From Lobosporangium transversale (lineage: Eukaryota; Mortierellomycota; Mortierellomycetes; Mortierellales; Mortierellaceae): a stretch of DNA of 64,000 nucleotides. The stretch spans positions 434,001 to 498,000 of the forward strand of contig NW_019028988.1 in assembly GCF_002105155.1 (NCBI RefSeq), in the 5' to 3' direction. How positions within the stretch are numbered: the first letter of the stretch is position 1; each line of letters begins with the position of its first letter. Positions 35,201 to 47,175 of this stretch are shown one piece after another. The notes beneath the pieces were generated by a model. That model had not been told where the DNA came from, did not search any database, and saw only the letters and a list, made by a program, of their open reading frames with translations. Made by a program: the position numbers and the translations under genes.

Positions 35201-35451
35201 TCTTTATTTTTTTTTTATTTTTTTTATTTCTTCTTTTATTTATTTATTTATCTTTGTCTTTGATCAGTGGCCCATCACAGTCATCTATTTCCCTCCTCTA
35301 GACATCCAACTCACTCAACCCTGCTCACTTCCTTCTCTTCTTCACTCTCCCTCTTCCATCCATCTGACGGATTGCTTAGCAATATCCACTGGTATATTAA
35401 AAGAACTAGGGATATCGTTGTTCTTTTGTTCAATAGCTCTCTCTTTGCACT
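32205..35451. other. Gene-poor interval of about 3.2 kb
   Basis: The first about 130 bp are purine-rich on the plus strand and probably the promoter/5' UTR of the phosphoesterase. A T23 tract lies at 32700..32722. Between 32950 and 34200 several short open frames lie on both strands with codons for ordinary-looking protein but no motif I can name; they may be fragments of a decayed gene. From 35170 to 35260 a T-rich, ATTT-rich stretch leads into the TTP-like gene and is likely its 5' UTR or promoter. Confidence 0.5.
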
Positions 35452-37109
35452 ATGGGACAGCTCCATAACCTTTCTTTACACTCCCCTCATGCACGCTTTT
35501 CTCTGTATCAACAGCGTGAGGTCACTCATATCCAACACAGTGACCTATATTATCATCCAACCTGTTCAGCTCTTCCGAACGCAGGCATGTTAGAAACTAG
35601 TATGGATATTGGCGCTGGCAGCTCTGTGGTGTTCAGTGTGAACCCACCTTCACCCCTTGAATCTGACCTATGCCCTGACGAGCAAGAATCAATCCTAAAG
35701 ACTTGGAACGCTGGTGATAACAGCAGTCCAAATGCAGTCCCTGGGTTGATTCCGGGAGGCCATGGAAATGAGACAGGAATACATGCCCAGCTCCAGTCTA
35801 AGCTTATGGATCACGGTACAAGGGCGTTGATTATCATGCCAAGCACTTCGAGCGAGGGTAGTCACAGCAATGCTGAAGTTGTAAGGCCTAGCAGCAGCCT
35901 TAGGGCCACGAGCAACCCAGGCAGAGCTGAACCCTCTGGAAAGAAAGCCACCGGTGGAGGAGTTGCTCGAAGATCAGTCTCTCGCGAGACACATCGAAAG
36001 TCTGAGCTTTACAAGACCGAGCTGTGCGTTTCGGTTCATTCTGGTGTTCCATGCAAGTAAGTGTATTAAACACCCTCCATGTAGCTGCGCTACAGTGACA
36101 ATATTGCACCCGAGCAATGTTTGTATAAAGCGCTTGTATTCAAGTACATAAAATTAATGTCCTTTGTGCATGAATGCCTAATTCTCTCAATAGATACGGT
36201 GACAACTGCCAGTTTGCACACAGCACCGAGGAACTTCAATACGTGACCCGGCACCCGCGCTACAAGACCCAATTTTGCACTAGCTTTCAGAGCCAGGGCT
36301 ACTGTAAATACAATGACCGGTGCACTTTCATTCATCATCCGGAAGAGGCACGTGTGCCTATTTCAAGTTTTACTAAGAAGAGAAGTAGCGGATTCTCTGC
36401 TACACCAGCTTCCACAGCCTCTAGCCCTACCATTACTCGCCTCGTACCTAAAGCGCCAGTGACGCCAGCTACAGCTATTTCTTCAGGTGAAGCAAAGCCC
36501 AACGAACGAATCCGAGCTCTTTCGGATCCTGGCCATGCTCCCACAAACTTTCCAAAGTTGGCACATTGCGCGAGAACAAGTGATTTGGCTGCTACAAGCA
36601 TCGCACCCACGGGGCCATTTATGTTTGATACATCCCTACGCGGCTCTTTGTCTTTGCCCACTGGTGGATTCGGTGTGCTTATGACGATAGAGGGTCAAAC
36701 AGAACACTTTAAAGCTACACATACAACCCTACAAGCATCAACTGTATCTCAACAACAACAGATGTCCATCAGTGGTTACGCAATAGAGCCGATCAGCACT
36801 GCCGCTGCGACACTTGAATATCATCGCGGCACCTCGGGGTATGCGGCGGCAGAAGACTATGAGACAGTTTCGGCCCTATCCTTTTTTGGCCACGCTCCAA
36901 AATATAGTCAGAGTGAGACCCCACTCTCCCTCAATACAAGGGCGCCCAATCCAATGACGACTGTGGCAACGCCGGCAATCTGGGGAAACCCACTTTCACA
37001 AGAGCCATCCAATCCTTGGCGCACAATGTCTGAGATGGACAGTGATGAGGAGTGGGCCTCCAAGTTGGCATTCTACATTTCGACTCCGCAGAATGATTTT
37101 GAGATATGA
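35452..37109 (+). CDS. Tandem CCCH zinc-finger protein, TTP/Tis11/Zfs1 type
   Basis: Exons 35452..36056 and 36194..37109 join in frame. The first Met is 35452; an in-frame Met at 35587 (MLETSMDIGAG) is a possible later start. Seen: lead-in YKTELC, finger 1 CVSVHSGVPC-x5-C-x3-H, an about 18-residue linker, second lead-in YKTQFC and finger 2 with the same C-x8-C-x5-C-x3-H spacing. The intron splits finger 1 right after its second Cys. The rest is Ser/Thr/Pro-rich and disordered, ending in an acidic stretch (EMDSDEEW). Known: this spacing and the YKT(E/Q)-(L/F)C leads define TTP/Cth2/Zfs1 proteins that bind AU-rich 3' UTRs and recruit deadenylation. A Zfs1-like role is inferred. Confidence 0.88.
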
Positions 37110-37670
37110 GATACTTTTTCTTTCGATAACCTTCACTCACCAAAGGGAAGCTCTAAAGCTTATAAGATCTCTATATTGAACCTGCGTCTTTTATTTTTAT
37201 TTTTTTTTTATCGAAATCTTTCTTCCTTTTTTTATATTTGGTTCGGTCAACGATGTCCATGAAACAAACAAAGAAAAAAAGGGCCTACATTTCCACAGAC
37301 TATTGGGACTCGAGACTTGAACCTTCACTGTATCTATTTCGTCTTTTTGAACAGAAAAGCACTATATATTCGTTTCGTATATTCATTATTCTGATCGAGC
37401 TTGCGTTTATTGCACAAGAATAAAGAATTTCGAGTTGTTTAAAATTGGGATTTACGATTATTGCTCTTGTTATCACGTGTAGTTCACAGAATGGTCATTC
37501 ACAATGAACGAGCAAGTCAAAAAGAGCTCAAGTCAGTCACAATTTGCCACCATTTTTTTTTTTTTATAAAAAAACGCGGCAAGAATGTTACCACCTCTTT
37601 TATCTCAATTATTTTCTTTTGCTAAATCTCCCATCCTTTCTTTACATTCAATTGCCTCAAGCATTCAGCC
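37110..37670. other. Spacer between TTP-like gene and KU70
   Basis: 561 bp. It contains the 3' UTR of the upstream gene with a poly(A) signal and, near 37550..37660, the KU70 promoter/5' UTR with a short T tract. No gene seen. Confidence 0.5.
37419..37424 (+). terminator. Candidate polyadenylation signal of the TTP-like gene
   Basis: AATAAA 310 nt after the stop codon; a long 3' UTR would suit an mRNA that is itself regulated, but this is only a hexamer match. Confidence 0.35.
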
Positions 37671-38133
37671 ATGTCTTATTCATCTAGTTGGAGAAGCGGA
37701 TACGACGACCTTGAAGATGATGCTGATGAGAACATTTTGACGGATGCGCAGGAGGTAAGGGGCTCATTCCCACGGAACGCGTCCTTCCGTTTACGGACTT
37801 TTTTTTTGTCATAAAAATGAACACTGACAGGAAATACTGCTGAATTTTTTCCTTTTTTTTTTTTTTTTGTAATACTCAGACGCAATGGAGTAGTCGAGAC
37901 AGTATTCTGTTTGTAATCGACTGCTCACCTGCTATGCTTAAAGCATCAGAAGACGGTGAGATCCCATTTTATACCGCAATTAAATGCGCCATGGCTGTAC
38001 AGCTTAATAAGATCATCAGCAGTGAGTCTGATTTGGTTGGTGTTATCTTCTATGGCACTGTAAGTGAAGGCTTTTAGCAATATTGATACATTAATACTAG
38101 ATAATGAAATGTAAATAAAGTGATGTGCATTGG

Positions 38134-38167
<34 letters not shown>

Positions 38168-40584
38168 CCTCTCATAATTGGTTTGACTTTTACACTAGGA
38201 AAAATCCAAAAATGCAAATAACTTTGAGCACATATATGTGCTGCAAGACCTAGAAACCCCTGACGTGAGCAAGATCCAGCAACTGGAGGCTATTGATGAT
38301 AGTAGATATCGAACCGATTGTGCAGCCTAGTTGTTATTGAAGTTTATTAAAAACAGGATATTGTGCTGACGATCTGACCAATCTGTATCTACATAGAAAC
38401 TATCGACTTCAATCAGGAGTTCGGTACTAGCAATGGGAAATATACACTGGGTGAGATGTTCTGGACTGCTACTAGTCTCTTCGGGAGCAGGTATGAGAAA
38501 ATGCTTACTTAGTTAGGATGGCTATATAATAATAGAAGTCGTGTGTCGGATATTAATTAGATAATTTTTCGGATCCTTGGACCATGTAGTGCACAGAGGA
38601 TTGGGTCCAAGCGTCTGTTTTTATTCACAAATGAAGATGATCCCCATTCGGGAGATATCAGTCTAAGAAGCGCATCCAAAGTTCGAGCCAATGATCTCCA
38701 GCAGTTTGGTATCAAGATCGAACTCTTTGATATTGATAAGCCTGGCGAAAAGTTCAATCGGAAAACGTTCTACAAGGTACCTCATTATATATCATATTAT
38801 TGTGATGTATCGATGCGCAAAGTATAGGATGCTAGCTGATATAATTTTTGATAACTGGGAACCCTAGGATATTTTAATTGATGTAATGGATGACGATGAG
38901 GAAGGAACAACTGATGATGTCTCTACAAAACTCAGTGAACTCCTTCAAAGGGTCCAGCGCAAGGAAGTGAAGAAGCGTGCGTATTTTAATATCCCACTTA
39001 AGCTGGCGCCAGGTCTCGAGATAGGCGTCAAGGGTTACAACCTTGTTTTGGCTCAGGGCAAAGGAGCGCACAGAAATGTTTATACGCTAGGAGAGGCGGT
39101 TCGAGAAGTCCAAACTGTTACAACATGGCTGTGCGCAGATACGGCTCAGTACCTTATGCCCACCGATCTGAAGTATTATTGGGAGTTTGGGGGCGTCAAG
39201 GTTGTATTCTCGAAGGACGAAGTTGCGGGTATGAAGTCATTTGGGCCACCAGGACTAGCACTGATTGGGTTCAAACCTAGAAGTGCTATCCGAATGCACC
39301 TTAACATTGCTCATGCCATGTTTTTATATCCTGATGAAAAATCATATGAGGGCAGTACGCGTGCATTTTCTTCTTTGCTGAAGGCCATGGCAGAAATGGA
39401 TAAGGTGGCGATCTGCTCTTTTACACAACGTAAAGGCTACAGTACAAGACTAGTTGCTCTTATTCCCCAGGTATAGTTTAAAATCTTTTTTTTTTTTTTT
39501 TTTTTAAAGTAATAATAATAACGCTGCTACATGATGCCAAAAGGTACACGACTAACGCAGTGATATACTTTCGGTGGATCGTGTCATAGCTGGAAGTTGT
39601 CAGTGAAAATGGTCAAGAGCAACCTCCTGGCTTCCAATTGATCCAATTGCCATGGGCGGACGACATCAGACCGCTCCCAATTCAGACTGACTACACACGT
39701 AAGATAAAGGCCAGACAGCAAAATATCTTTGTTTGCATCGCTCAAGATTGCTTCAGATTGTTGATCAGCATTCTTGCATTCTTATCAATTCTTCATAGCG
39801 CCCATGGAACTTATCGATGCCGCCAAGGGCATCATCTCCAAACTAAATATGAAGAAAGGTTTCCAGCCAGATAATTATGAAAATCCATGTAAGTAATGCT
39901 GGGGACCGATCACATCAAACCGAGCTCAGTTGCTAATGTAAATTGGATTGACCAAATCTTCATTTTGATTAAAACAATAGCTTTGCAGAAGCATTACAAG
40001 GTGCTTCAGGCCACAGCGCTGAATCAGCTCGATATGGATATTGATGACAAAACTCTTCCCAAGACGGAACAGATGCACCAAGTAAGTCATCCAATCTAAA
40101 GTAGAGATGTTATATATATATTAATCAATGATTGGACCTAGTGATAATAACAATGGTGTATTTTTTTTTTTTTTTTTTATTTATTTATTTTTTTTTTTTT
40201 TTTGACTATAGCGTGCTGGAGAGTATATTCGGAATTTCAAGGATGTGGCATCCACTATCGAACCTCCAGAGCCTTCTATTGATTCTTCACTTGCATCATC
40301 CAAGAGACCATCAGTAAGCACCATAGCTCATCCATTCATGAGTATTTTTTATATGCATGTAGTGCTATATCACTATACTAACTCCTCCTGGATCGTATTC
40401 ATATCTAGCAATCACAAGAGTCGTCAGCATCCAAGAAATCAAAGAGTACCCAGGCGAGTCAAGCAAGTCAACCGTCTGACAATGCCAGTCTTTTAGCAGA
40501 TATGCGTTTTAAGTATGATGGTGGTCAATTGAACAAGGTATATTATAAAATATATATGTATTTGCTGTATTTGTCATAACTATG

Positions 40585-40630
<46 letters not shown>

Positions 40631-40783
40631 CGGCTCACATGTTATTTGTCATGATATGATTGCTGAACATCATAGGCAACAGTTGCAATGCTGAAAGAAT
40701 TCCTAAGCTCAGTGAATCTGAAGCCTAATGGAAGTAAGAAGGCAGATTTGATCAGCCAGGTAGAGGCATATTTTGCTAATTGA
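37671..40783 (+). CDS. KU70: KU70, DNA double-strand-break end-binding subunit
   Basis: Twelve exons: 37671..37754, 37880..38059, 38199..38301, 38397..38490, 38590..38776, 38868..39470, 39590..39698, 39799..39888, 39981..40081, 40212..40313, 40409..40537 and 40676..40783; sum 1890 nt (629 aa). Seen: vWA-like N-domain (DSILFVIDCSPAML, DLVGVIFYGT, RLFLFTNEDDPH), Ku beta-barrel (KLAPGLEIGVKGYNLV, YYWEFGGVKVVFSKDE, LPWADDIRPLP), the PPMELIDAAK helix, and a C-terminal SAP domain (YDGGQLNKATVAMLKEFL..). Known: Ku70 pairs with Ku80 to ring DNA ends for end joining and telomere protection; a SAP domain is normal for Ku70. A Ser/Lys/Gln-rich linker precedes SAP. Ku80 is not in the window. Intron 11 carries A45. 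Confidence 0.95.
40585..40629 (+). repeat. A45 homopolymer in the last KU70 intron
   Basis: Forty-five consecutive A, the longest pure run I see in the window, 46 nt upstream of the final exon. The 10-mer tatttgtcat occurs on both sides of it, but not in a position that gives a clean target duplication. Confidence 0.85.
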
Positions 40784-41206
40784 AAACACGAATGAATATA
40801 TATACTTTGAGGTGATCTGCATTTTTGCAATTGAATTGTTGACATAGTTAAAATTAAACAATAAAGTAATGATAATAGATAAAAAAAAGAGTGATTCTCA
40901 AAAAGATGGGGCTCAGTTGATAGCAGAGACAATTTCGAATGCTCGTGTGTCAATCCATGTAAAAAGCAGAACGGCTGATCAAAGTTTAAAAAAAAAGGAA
41001 AGAAAAGGGTCGTAAAGTGGAAAGTGAGTGTCCATGCGACTGTCAATCGGGAACACTGAGTACAGAGGTAACGAGGATGGGGAGTGGGGAAACAGACACC
41101 ACTCTCTCTTTTTTTTTTTTTTTTTTTTTCCTTTCCTTTTTTTTTTTTTTTTTCTCTCTCTCTCATTCTTTCTTCATTCTGTTCATTCAAAGGTACATTT
41201 TACACC
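40784..41206. other. Spacer between KU70 and BOL2
   Basis: 423 bp with the KU70 3' end (AATAAA at 40860..40865) and the BOL2 promoter/5' UTR, which contains two T tracts (41109..41129 and 41138..41152) followed by a CT-rich stretch. Confidence 0.5.
40860..40865 (+). terminator. Candidate polyadenylation signal of KU70
   Basis: AATAAA 77 nt after the KU70 stop codon. Confidence 0.45.
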
Positions 41207-41980
41207 ATGTCAACACCTGTCACTTCTGTCACGATCGAATCTCTCACAACAGCATGCAATGAACGACTTGAAGCTACTTATGTTGTAAGTTACATTTCTC
41301 AATTCAAGGATCTCAAAATGTGTTTTTTTTTTTCTGACAAAGATTGTTTAACGAAGCTTAACGTCATCCTCCTATTGATCAAAAACAATGTGCATTTCTT
41401 GTCTTTATAGCAAGCAAAAGATATTTCAGGTATGACCCATCCATGTCACTTCAACACGTAGCAGATGGTTATGCAAGGTTGACGGGGAAAGTGTTTGGTT
41501 CTAAGCGAAGGGGAGGAGGTTGCATGCTATCAGATTTTTTTTTTCTTTCGCTTTGTGTACAGCGTACAAAAAGAATGGGTGATGTGCTTATCAGATCTTT
41601 GAGCATAAAAAATTTCCAAAGCAGACACTAACGCACGCATATTTTTGTGCCTGTCATGATTAATTTTGTCATGTTGCTAAATAGGAGGATGTGGACAGAA
41701 CTTTGAGATCATCATCGTTTCTCCCATGTTTGAGGGCAAGTCTACACTTCAGAAGCACCGTTTGGTGAACGAGGCACTAAAGGAACAGATTGCACTTGTC
41801 CATGCTTTCTCACAGGTTAGTGAGTAGGGAGAATCTTGGAAAGTTCAAATGGCTCTTTTTCTCCTTTAGCAATAACACAATGCAAAGGCTAGACTAACTT
41901 TTTTTTATATATTTTTTATGTTGATCATGCAATAGAAAACATATACACCAGCACAATGGGAAGCATTGAGCCAGCAGTAA
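41207..41980 (+). CDS. BOL2: BolA-family protein BOL2/Fra2
   Basis: Exons 41207..41284, 41411..41429, 41685..41815 and 41936..41980 sum to 273 nt (90 aa), the usual BOLA2 size. Exon 2 is only 19 nt. Seen: [19 protein letters not shown], then [27 protein letters not shown]. The Cys before the QNFE strand and the His of HRLVN match the residues BOLA2 proteins use for [2Fe-2S] binding with a monothiol glutaredoxin. Known: Bol2/Fra2 works with Grx3/4 in cytosolic iron-sulfur trafficking and iron signalling. No targeting signal, fitting a cytosolic form. Convergent with PDCD5. Confidence 0.93.
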
Positions 41981-42377
41981 AGAAAAAAAAAAAAAAAAAA
42001 AAAGACAAAGGGGATAGGAACATGGACATGGAATGCTCTTTCGAAACTTACTTTCAATCAGCGGGAGATAAAATGACGGGATAGCAATTTGGATCGCGGA
42101 ACGATAGAACCTTTGAATAGGCATGCATATATACTCACATACACATGCACTTGTATACCACACAAGCACGCATATGTAGAAATATATATCCATGCGCACG
42201 AAAAAAGAAAAATTTAACAAAAACAAATCATTAAGCATTTTACAGACACTGATATCTCCAGCATACATTGTGTAAAAAAAAAATAAAAAATAAAAAAATA
42301 AAAAAATATAAAAATTTTAATGTATTCTTTTATATGCTTGCAACATTTGTACGTCTACACTCTATCAGATCAAACAC
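41981..42377. other. Convergent 3' spacer BOL2 / PDCD5
   Basis: 397 bp of 3' UTR sequence for both genes. It begins with an A22 run only 3 nt after the BOL2 stop and contains (A)n-T repeats near 42270..42320. No gene seen. Confidence 0.5.
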
Positions 42378-43388
42378 TCATAGGCCATAGTCATCATCGT
42401 CCGAATCATCGTAGCGTCGACGGTTGTACTATATATGACATAAATAAATTATTAAAAAATTCAGAGATGATCACACGACAGACAAAAAGATAAAAAAGAG
42501 AACTTTGAGTTTACACATACCACGATTTTGGTCTCTGATTTCGTCTGTTGATTAACCTGCTCCAAGAGTTCGATCAATTGAGTCTCTGTGATCTTGGATC
42601 GGACCTGGCCACCCTGCGCCATGCGGATCAACAAATCTTCAACGGCTCTGGCTTTGTCTGGCTTGACGATAGCAATTCGGGACACTATATAAGGCATTTT
42701 TGTTTTTTTTAAACATCCAAAAAAAAAAAAAAAAAAAAAAAAAAAGGTACATTATTTTAGTGGCAGAAGAGATAGTAGTCAAATAAGCAAAAAAAAAAAA
42801 AAAAAAAAAAAGGTTGAAATTGAAGCAACGAAACATTACAGCGTTCACGGGCCTCTCCATCCAGGATTTGGATCAACTAGTGTATTAAATGGCATTATCA
42901 AAGAACGAGACAGCAACAGAATTAGCTCACATTGTCTGCTTCAACTTTGCCACTTATTTTTCAAATTTAAGTACCAATGCGTACCATTGTACGGCGCATC
43001 TCTTCCATCTGACTGTTTAAAACAACAATAACAATAAGAATAAGAATAAGAGTATAACATCAGTATTATCGCTTTTATCACTTAATTACTTAGTTCCGTC
43101 CTCGGCCTGGAAGCCTTATTTATTATTATCATTATACCTCTTCTTGCTCTTTTCATCATCATCGTCCTTGCCGCCGCTCAAGCCAGCCTAAAAATGGAGT
43201 AAATGGCAATATCTTTTGTAGCTCAATATTTTGTTGCTCTAATAACAGCCAGAGTTCTATTATGATATAGTAGAAGTATTCATGACTTTTGTAACTGCTA
43301 TTGTTGTTTTATTTCTTGACTTACAGGGAGACCACCCGTGCTGCTTCCTGAGCCTCCGGACTGAGCTCTAAGTTCTGCCATGCGGCTA

Positions 43389-43433
<45 letters not shown>

Positions 43434-43594
43434 CAAAAAAACAAAAAAGTATGAGTGGAAAGTGTAGGATACAGGGCGTTTCGCCTATTTTCCGAGTTTA
43501 TAAATCCCTGGAAGAACGTTATTTTATAGTTCTCCTTTTCCCTTGCACATATGCATTACCGAGCGCGAATCTGCTGAAGTTCGTCGTCTTCCAT
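42378..43594 (-). CDS. PDCD5: PDCD5-family DNA-binding protein
   Basis: Exons 43594..43560, 43385..43325, 43187..43138, 43012..42985, 42876..42840, 42684..42521 and 42428..42378 sum to 426 nt (141 aa). Seen: MEDDELQQIRARRMAEL start, a Ser/Gly and Asp/Lys-rich spacer, QMEEMRRTM, LIQILDGEARERL, SRIAIVKPDKARAVEDLL and the acidic end DDSDDDDYGL. Known: these blocks define PDCD5/TFAR19, a small helical protein; animal PDCD5 binds the chaperonin CCT and the yeast relative is ribosome/NAC-region associated. Seven exons for 141 codons is extreme; four are 61 nt or shorter. Two introns carry A20+ runs (plus strand). Confidence 0.92.
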
Positions 43595-43778
43595 GATGCG
43601 TTGTTGAATTTTGTAAAAAAAAAAAGAGCAAAGTCTGAACTTACAAGGAAAGGGTGGGGAACGCATGGGAGTGGCTTATTTTTTTTTTTTTTTTTTTTTG
43701 TTCTACCCTGTTCTTGTAGACTCCCTTTACTCGTTCATTTAATTGCGGATCGGTGTAGTAAATGTAAATGTGTATGTA
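43595..43778. promoter_or_regulatory. Shared divergent promoter PDCD5 / STN1
   Basis: Only 184 bp separate the two start codons. It contains an A12 run and a T21 run (43679..43699) that could exclude nucleosomes, as poly(dA:dT) does in fungal promoters. Co-regulation is inference. Confidence 0.5.
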
Positions 43779-45047
43779 ATGGAGATCCCAGAGATCTTGT
43801 GGGGAATGGATCCTCTGTTCCATGTTCCTCTACAGTTGATGATTTTTCAAGTCAAAGCTCTCCAGCGTGTGCAAGGTATATTAAATGTAGTAGATACTTC
43901 TTCAAGGTTCATTGTCAAAAAATAAATCCTTCTACTAATAACGAAATTGAAACTTAGGGGTCTATTACCATCATACTCATGCTGTCAGGAATGTAGAAAT
44001 CATGGGGATGATACAATTGGTGCATCGTAGACCCAAGTTTATCCTCTACAATGGTATACTTCCAAACTTTGCTCTTTTATTTTGCCACCAATTTTTTAAA
44101 TTATTGCCACTAAAATTAACATGACCTTACGAGACAGTGGATGATGGAACTGGGGCTGTTCAATGCATAATGTGGATCCCTGACCAGTATCAGAATATAC
44201 AAGACACTGACAGAGTCCCTGCCCTTCACATGCATGAGCTGGGCCAAGTGATCAGAGTAGTTGGTCAACCAAGTGAGTTTAAGGGGCATATCCAGGTTAC
44301 CTTTCATCCCGGGGATGCTCAGATCTGTACAGATCCCAACGATGAGACGATATTTAGGCTCAGAGTCCTAAACATGGAGCGATCTATTTATTCAAAACCA
44401 GTCAGGTTACCGGACGTTATATTATCTAAAATCGCTTACCAGGTACAAGAATCAAGCTGTGAGGAGAGATCTGAGCTTTCATTCCTGGAAGAGAAACTTT
44501 TGAGGAGAGTTACAGATTGGGTCTTGAAGCGTATTGAGTTTTGCTATCTTGAGCTTGAAGATGATGAGGACAATAATAAGTTGGCCCATGAAGTTGTAAA
44601 AATCAAGGTAGGGAGTGATGGTCACATTATACTCTTTGGTGTTGCATTTGGCTGATGCTGTCTCTGTTCTTTAAGCATCCATGCAGCCACTTTACTTTTT
44701 TTTTTTTTTTTTTTAAAAAAAAATGGAACGTTGACGGACTAAATTTTCTTTAGTACCCAGGGATCCCATCAAGAAATCAACAAGAGCAGGCACACAAGAT
44801 GATAAGGGACTGTTTGAAGCAGTTGATATCAGAGGGTGTACTTGAATACATAAGCATAGAAAAAATGATACTTCATGTAGTCAAGCCCAAGAATGAAACA
44901 ATAGGGGACTCAAAAACTACTAAAAGCGCGGTAACAACAAAAGAGCAAATGCCAGGGATGGATGGTGAGACGGCAAGAGGACTGATTAACAATCCGATTG
45001 TACTGGATGAATCTGAGGACGAGTTTGAAAAGTCGAAGGACGCGTAA
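43779..45047 (+). CDS. STN1: STN1, telomere-capping CST subunit
   Basis: Exons 43779..43875, 43958..44053, 44138..44607 and 44754..45047 sum to 957 nt (318 aa). Seen: start MEIPEILWGMDPLF (the WG-x-DP-x-F lead typical of STN1), GVYYHHTHAVRNVEIMG, VDDGTGAVQCIMW (OB-fold signature), a second OB strand set with GQVIRVVGQPSEFKG, then a helical C-terminal part with RDCLKQLISEGVLEYI (winged-helix-like) and an acidic tail (DESEDEFEKS). Known: STN1 with TEN1 and CTC1/Cdc13 binds telomeric single strands and recruits polymerase alpha-primase. One winged helix is visible where human STN1 has two. Exon 3/4 intron has a T18-A9 block. Confidence 0.87.
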
Positions 45048-45212
45048 AAACACAAACCATCCAGGCCAAGACGTCAGTCCCCTCTGGTTGCACAAATGCA
45101 CCGCAATATTTTTTTCAGACTCTTTCCTTTTGTCTGTCTCCCCACTATTCCGCTTTTTAACTTTCCATCAAACCTCTCTCTCCCTTTCGCTTCGATTGGA
45201 ACTTAATTTACC

Positions 45213-45768
45213 ATGTCTTGGCTTTGGAGTACATCACCTATTGACGAACTCGTTGGTACTGTTGTGGTTCATTTTTATTCTGTTGGGTTTACAGACAGTT
45301 CATGCCCATGCCCTGAAGCAATAAAAAGCTTAATGGTCAATTCTGACATTAATCATTTTCTAATTGCATCGTCAAACATTTAACTGGACAGACAAAGCTA
45401 CATCAGAGAACTTGCCTGTTGGAGCTGAGGACTTGGCTTTGAATCTAGAGATTTGTGACCAGATTCGGTCCAAGCAGGTGTCTCCAAAAGATGCCATTAA
45501 AGCACTGAAAAGGCGTCTCAACCATAAGAATCCGAATGTGCAACTCCTTGCATTGGAGGTGAGGTTTTTCTTTCTTCCTTGCAAAACTAATTTGTCTATT
45601 GCTACTTGCGCTTATGCAAGAACCTGTCATTGTTGACTTAGTTATCGTTCTTCTTGACTACATAGCTCACCGATGTTTGTGTGAAGAATGGAGGACAACA
45701 CTTCTTAGTTGAGGTTGCTTCGCACGAGTTTATGGATAATTTGACTTCGATTTTAAAGGCACCGGTAT

Positions 45769-45799
<31 letters not shown>

Positions 45800-47144
45800 T
45801 CCTCTTCAACTATTGCATGAACTAATCCTTGTTGTTTGTCTGATGTGCATGTAGTCTGCGTGCAATCTGGATGTGAAGGCCAAGATTTTGGGTTTGATAC
45901 AAACATGGGGGTTGTTATTCAGAGGAAAACAAGGACTTGGCTATGTTTGCGATACCTATATGATTCTTCAGCATGAGGGCTTTCAATTCCCTCCTAAGGA
46001 CAACGTTGGCGCAGCTCTTGTTGAATCAGAATCGGTAAGCACAGGCCGATGATTATTCTATCACTTAATAAAAACAAGCTGCTGTTTTTCTTAAGCAGTT
46101 AATGGATGGTGTTCTAATCTTTTTGCTATGTGTGACCCTGTCAACACATTGATAGCCACCAGACTGGACAGATTCAGACGTATGCATACGTTGTCGTATC
46201 GCTTTTACCACATTCAACCGTAAGCATCACTGTCGAGCTTGCGGCTCCACTTTCTGTGGACAATGTTCCAGTAAGACAATGGCATTGCCAAACTTCGGTG
46301 TAACTCAGGAAGTCCGTGTGTGTGATGGGTGCTTTATGAAGAAGAAACTTGGTAACAAGAGTGTTGTTGCCCTAGAAAGCCATGGCTTGGGTGGCGGACT
46401 TGATCTTATCAGCAAGCCTTCGCCTGTTACAACTCATTCCAACACAAACAAAAACCCTTCAACGACAACAGCATCCACATCAAACAACAATAATTCTAGA
46501 TCTGCAGAAGAAGATGATGTGGACCTATTGAAGGCTATCGAGTTGTCGTTGAAGGAGGCCAACAATCAACCTGGATACTCAGCTCCTAAGAAAGCATATA
46601 CGGAACCTGTCAAGAAGGCCCCTGTTCCTACATCAGAAGAGGAGGAAGATGCGGATTTGTTGGCTGCTATTGAGGCTTCTTTACGAGAGACTAGCATTCA
46701 TTCACCATCTTCTACTTCCGCTCATCGTTCCAACCAACGACAGTCATCTTACTCATCATACAACTATACTAAGAAGTCTGCTGTAAGTATATCCTAACTG
46801 TCTTTCGCTTGCAAAAGTGAATTAGAGTATATGCAATATAGTTTTAACCAATATTTCTTATAACATGTATTAGGTTACAACGGCGCCTTTACATGAGTTG
46901 AGCGATACCGAAAAATCCAACATCGAGATGTTTTCTGTATTAGTTGATCGCATTCAGATGATGCAGGGCGATGTCAGTGGTAATCGAGAAATTCAGGCTC
47001 TTTACGAACAAATCTCGAAACTGCAGACCAAGGTTGTGCTGAGCCTTGAAGAGGCTGCCCGAAAACAACGTGAGTCTTTTATTATTGTTATTATTCTTGT
47101 CCTTTTGCATTTCGACAATGTATATTTATATATATATATATATA

Positions 47145-47175
<31 letters not shown>

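Noticed and set aside
35127-35468. Plus-strand Phe/Ile-rich frame before the TTP-like gene
   Set aside because: Comes from T-rich leader sequence; no start context and no family pattern.
40560-40655. Target duplication around the A45 run in KU70 (tatttgtcat on both sides)
   Set aside because: The A run does not end at the second copy, and a 10-mer of this composition can recur by chance.
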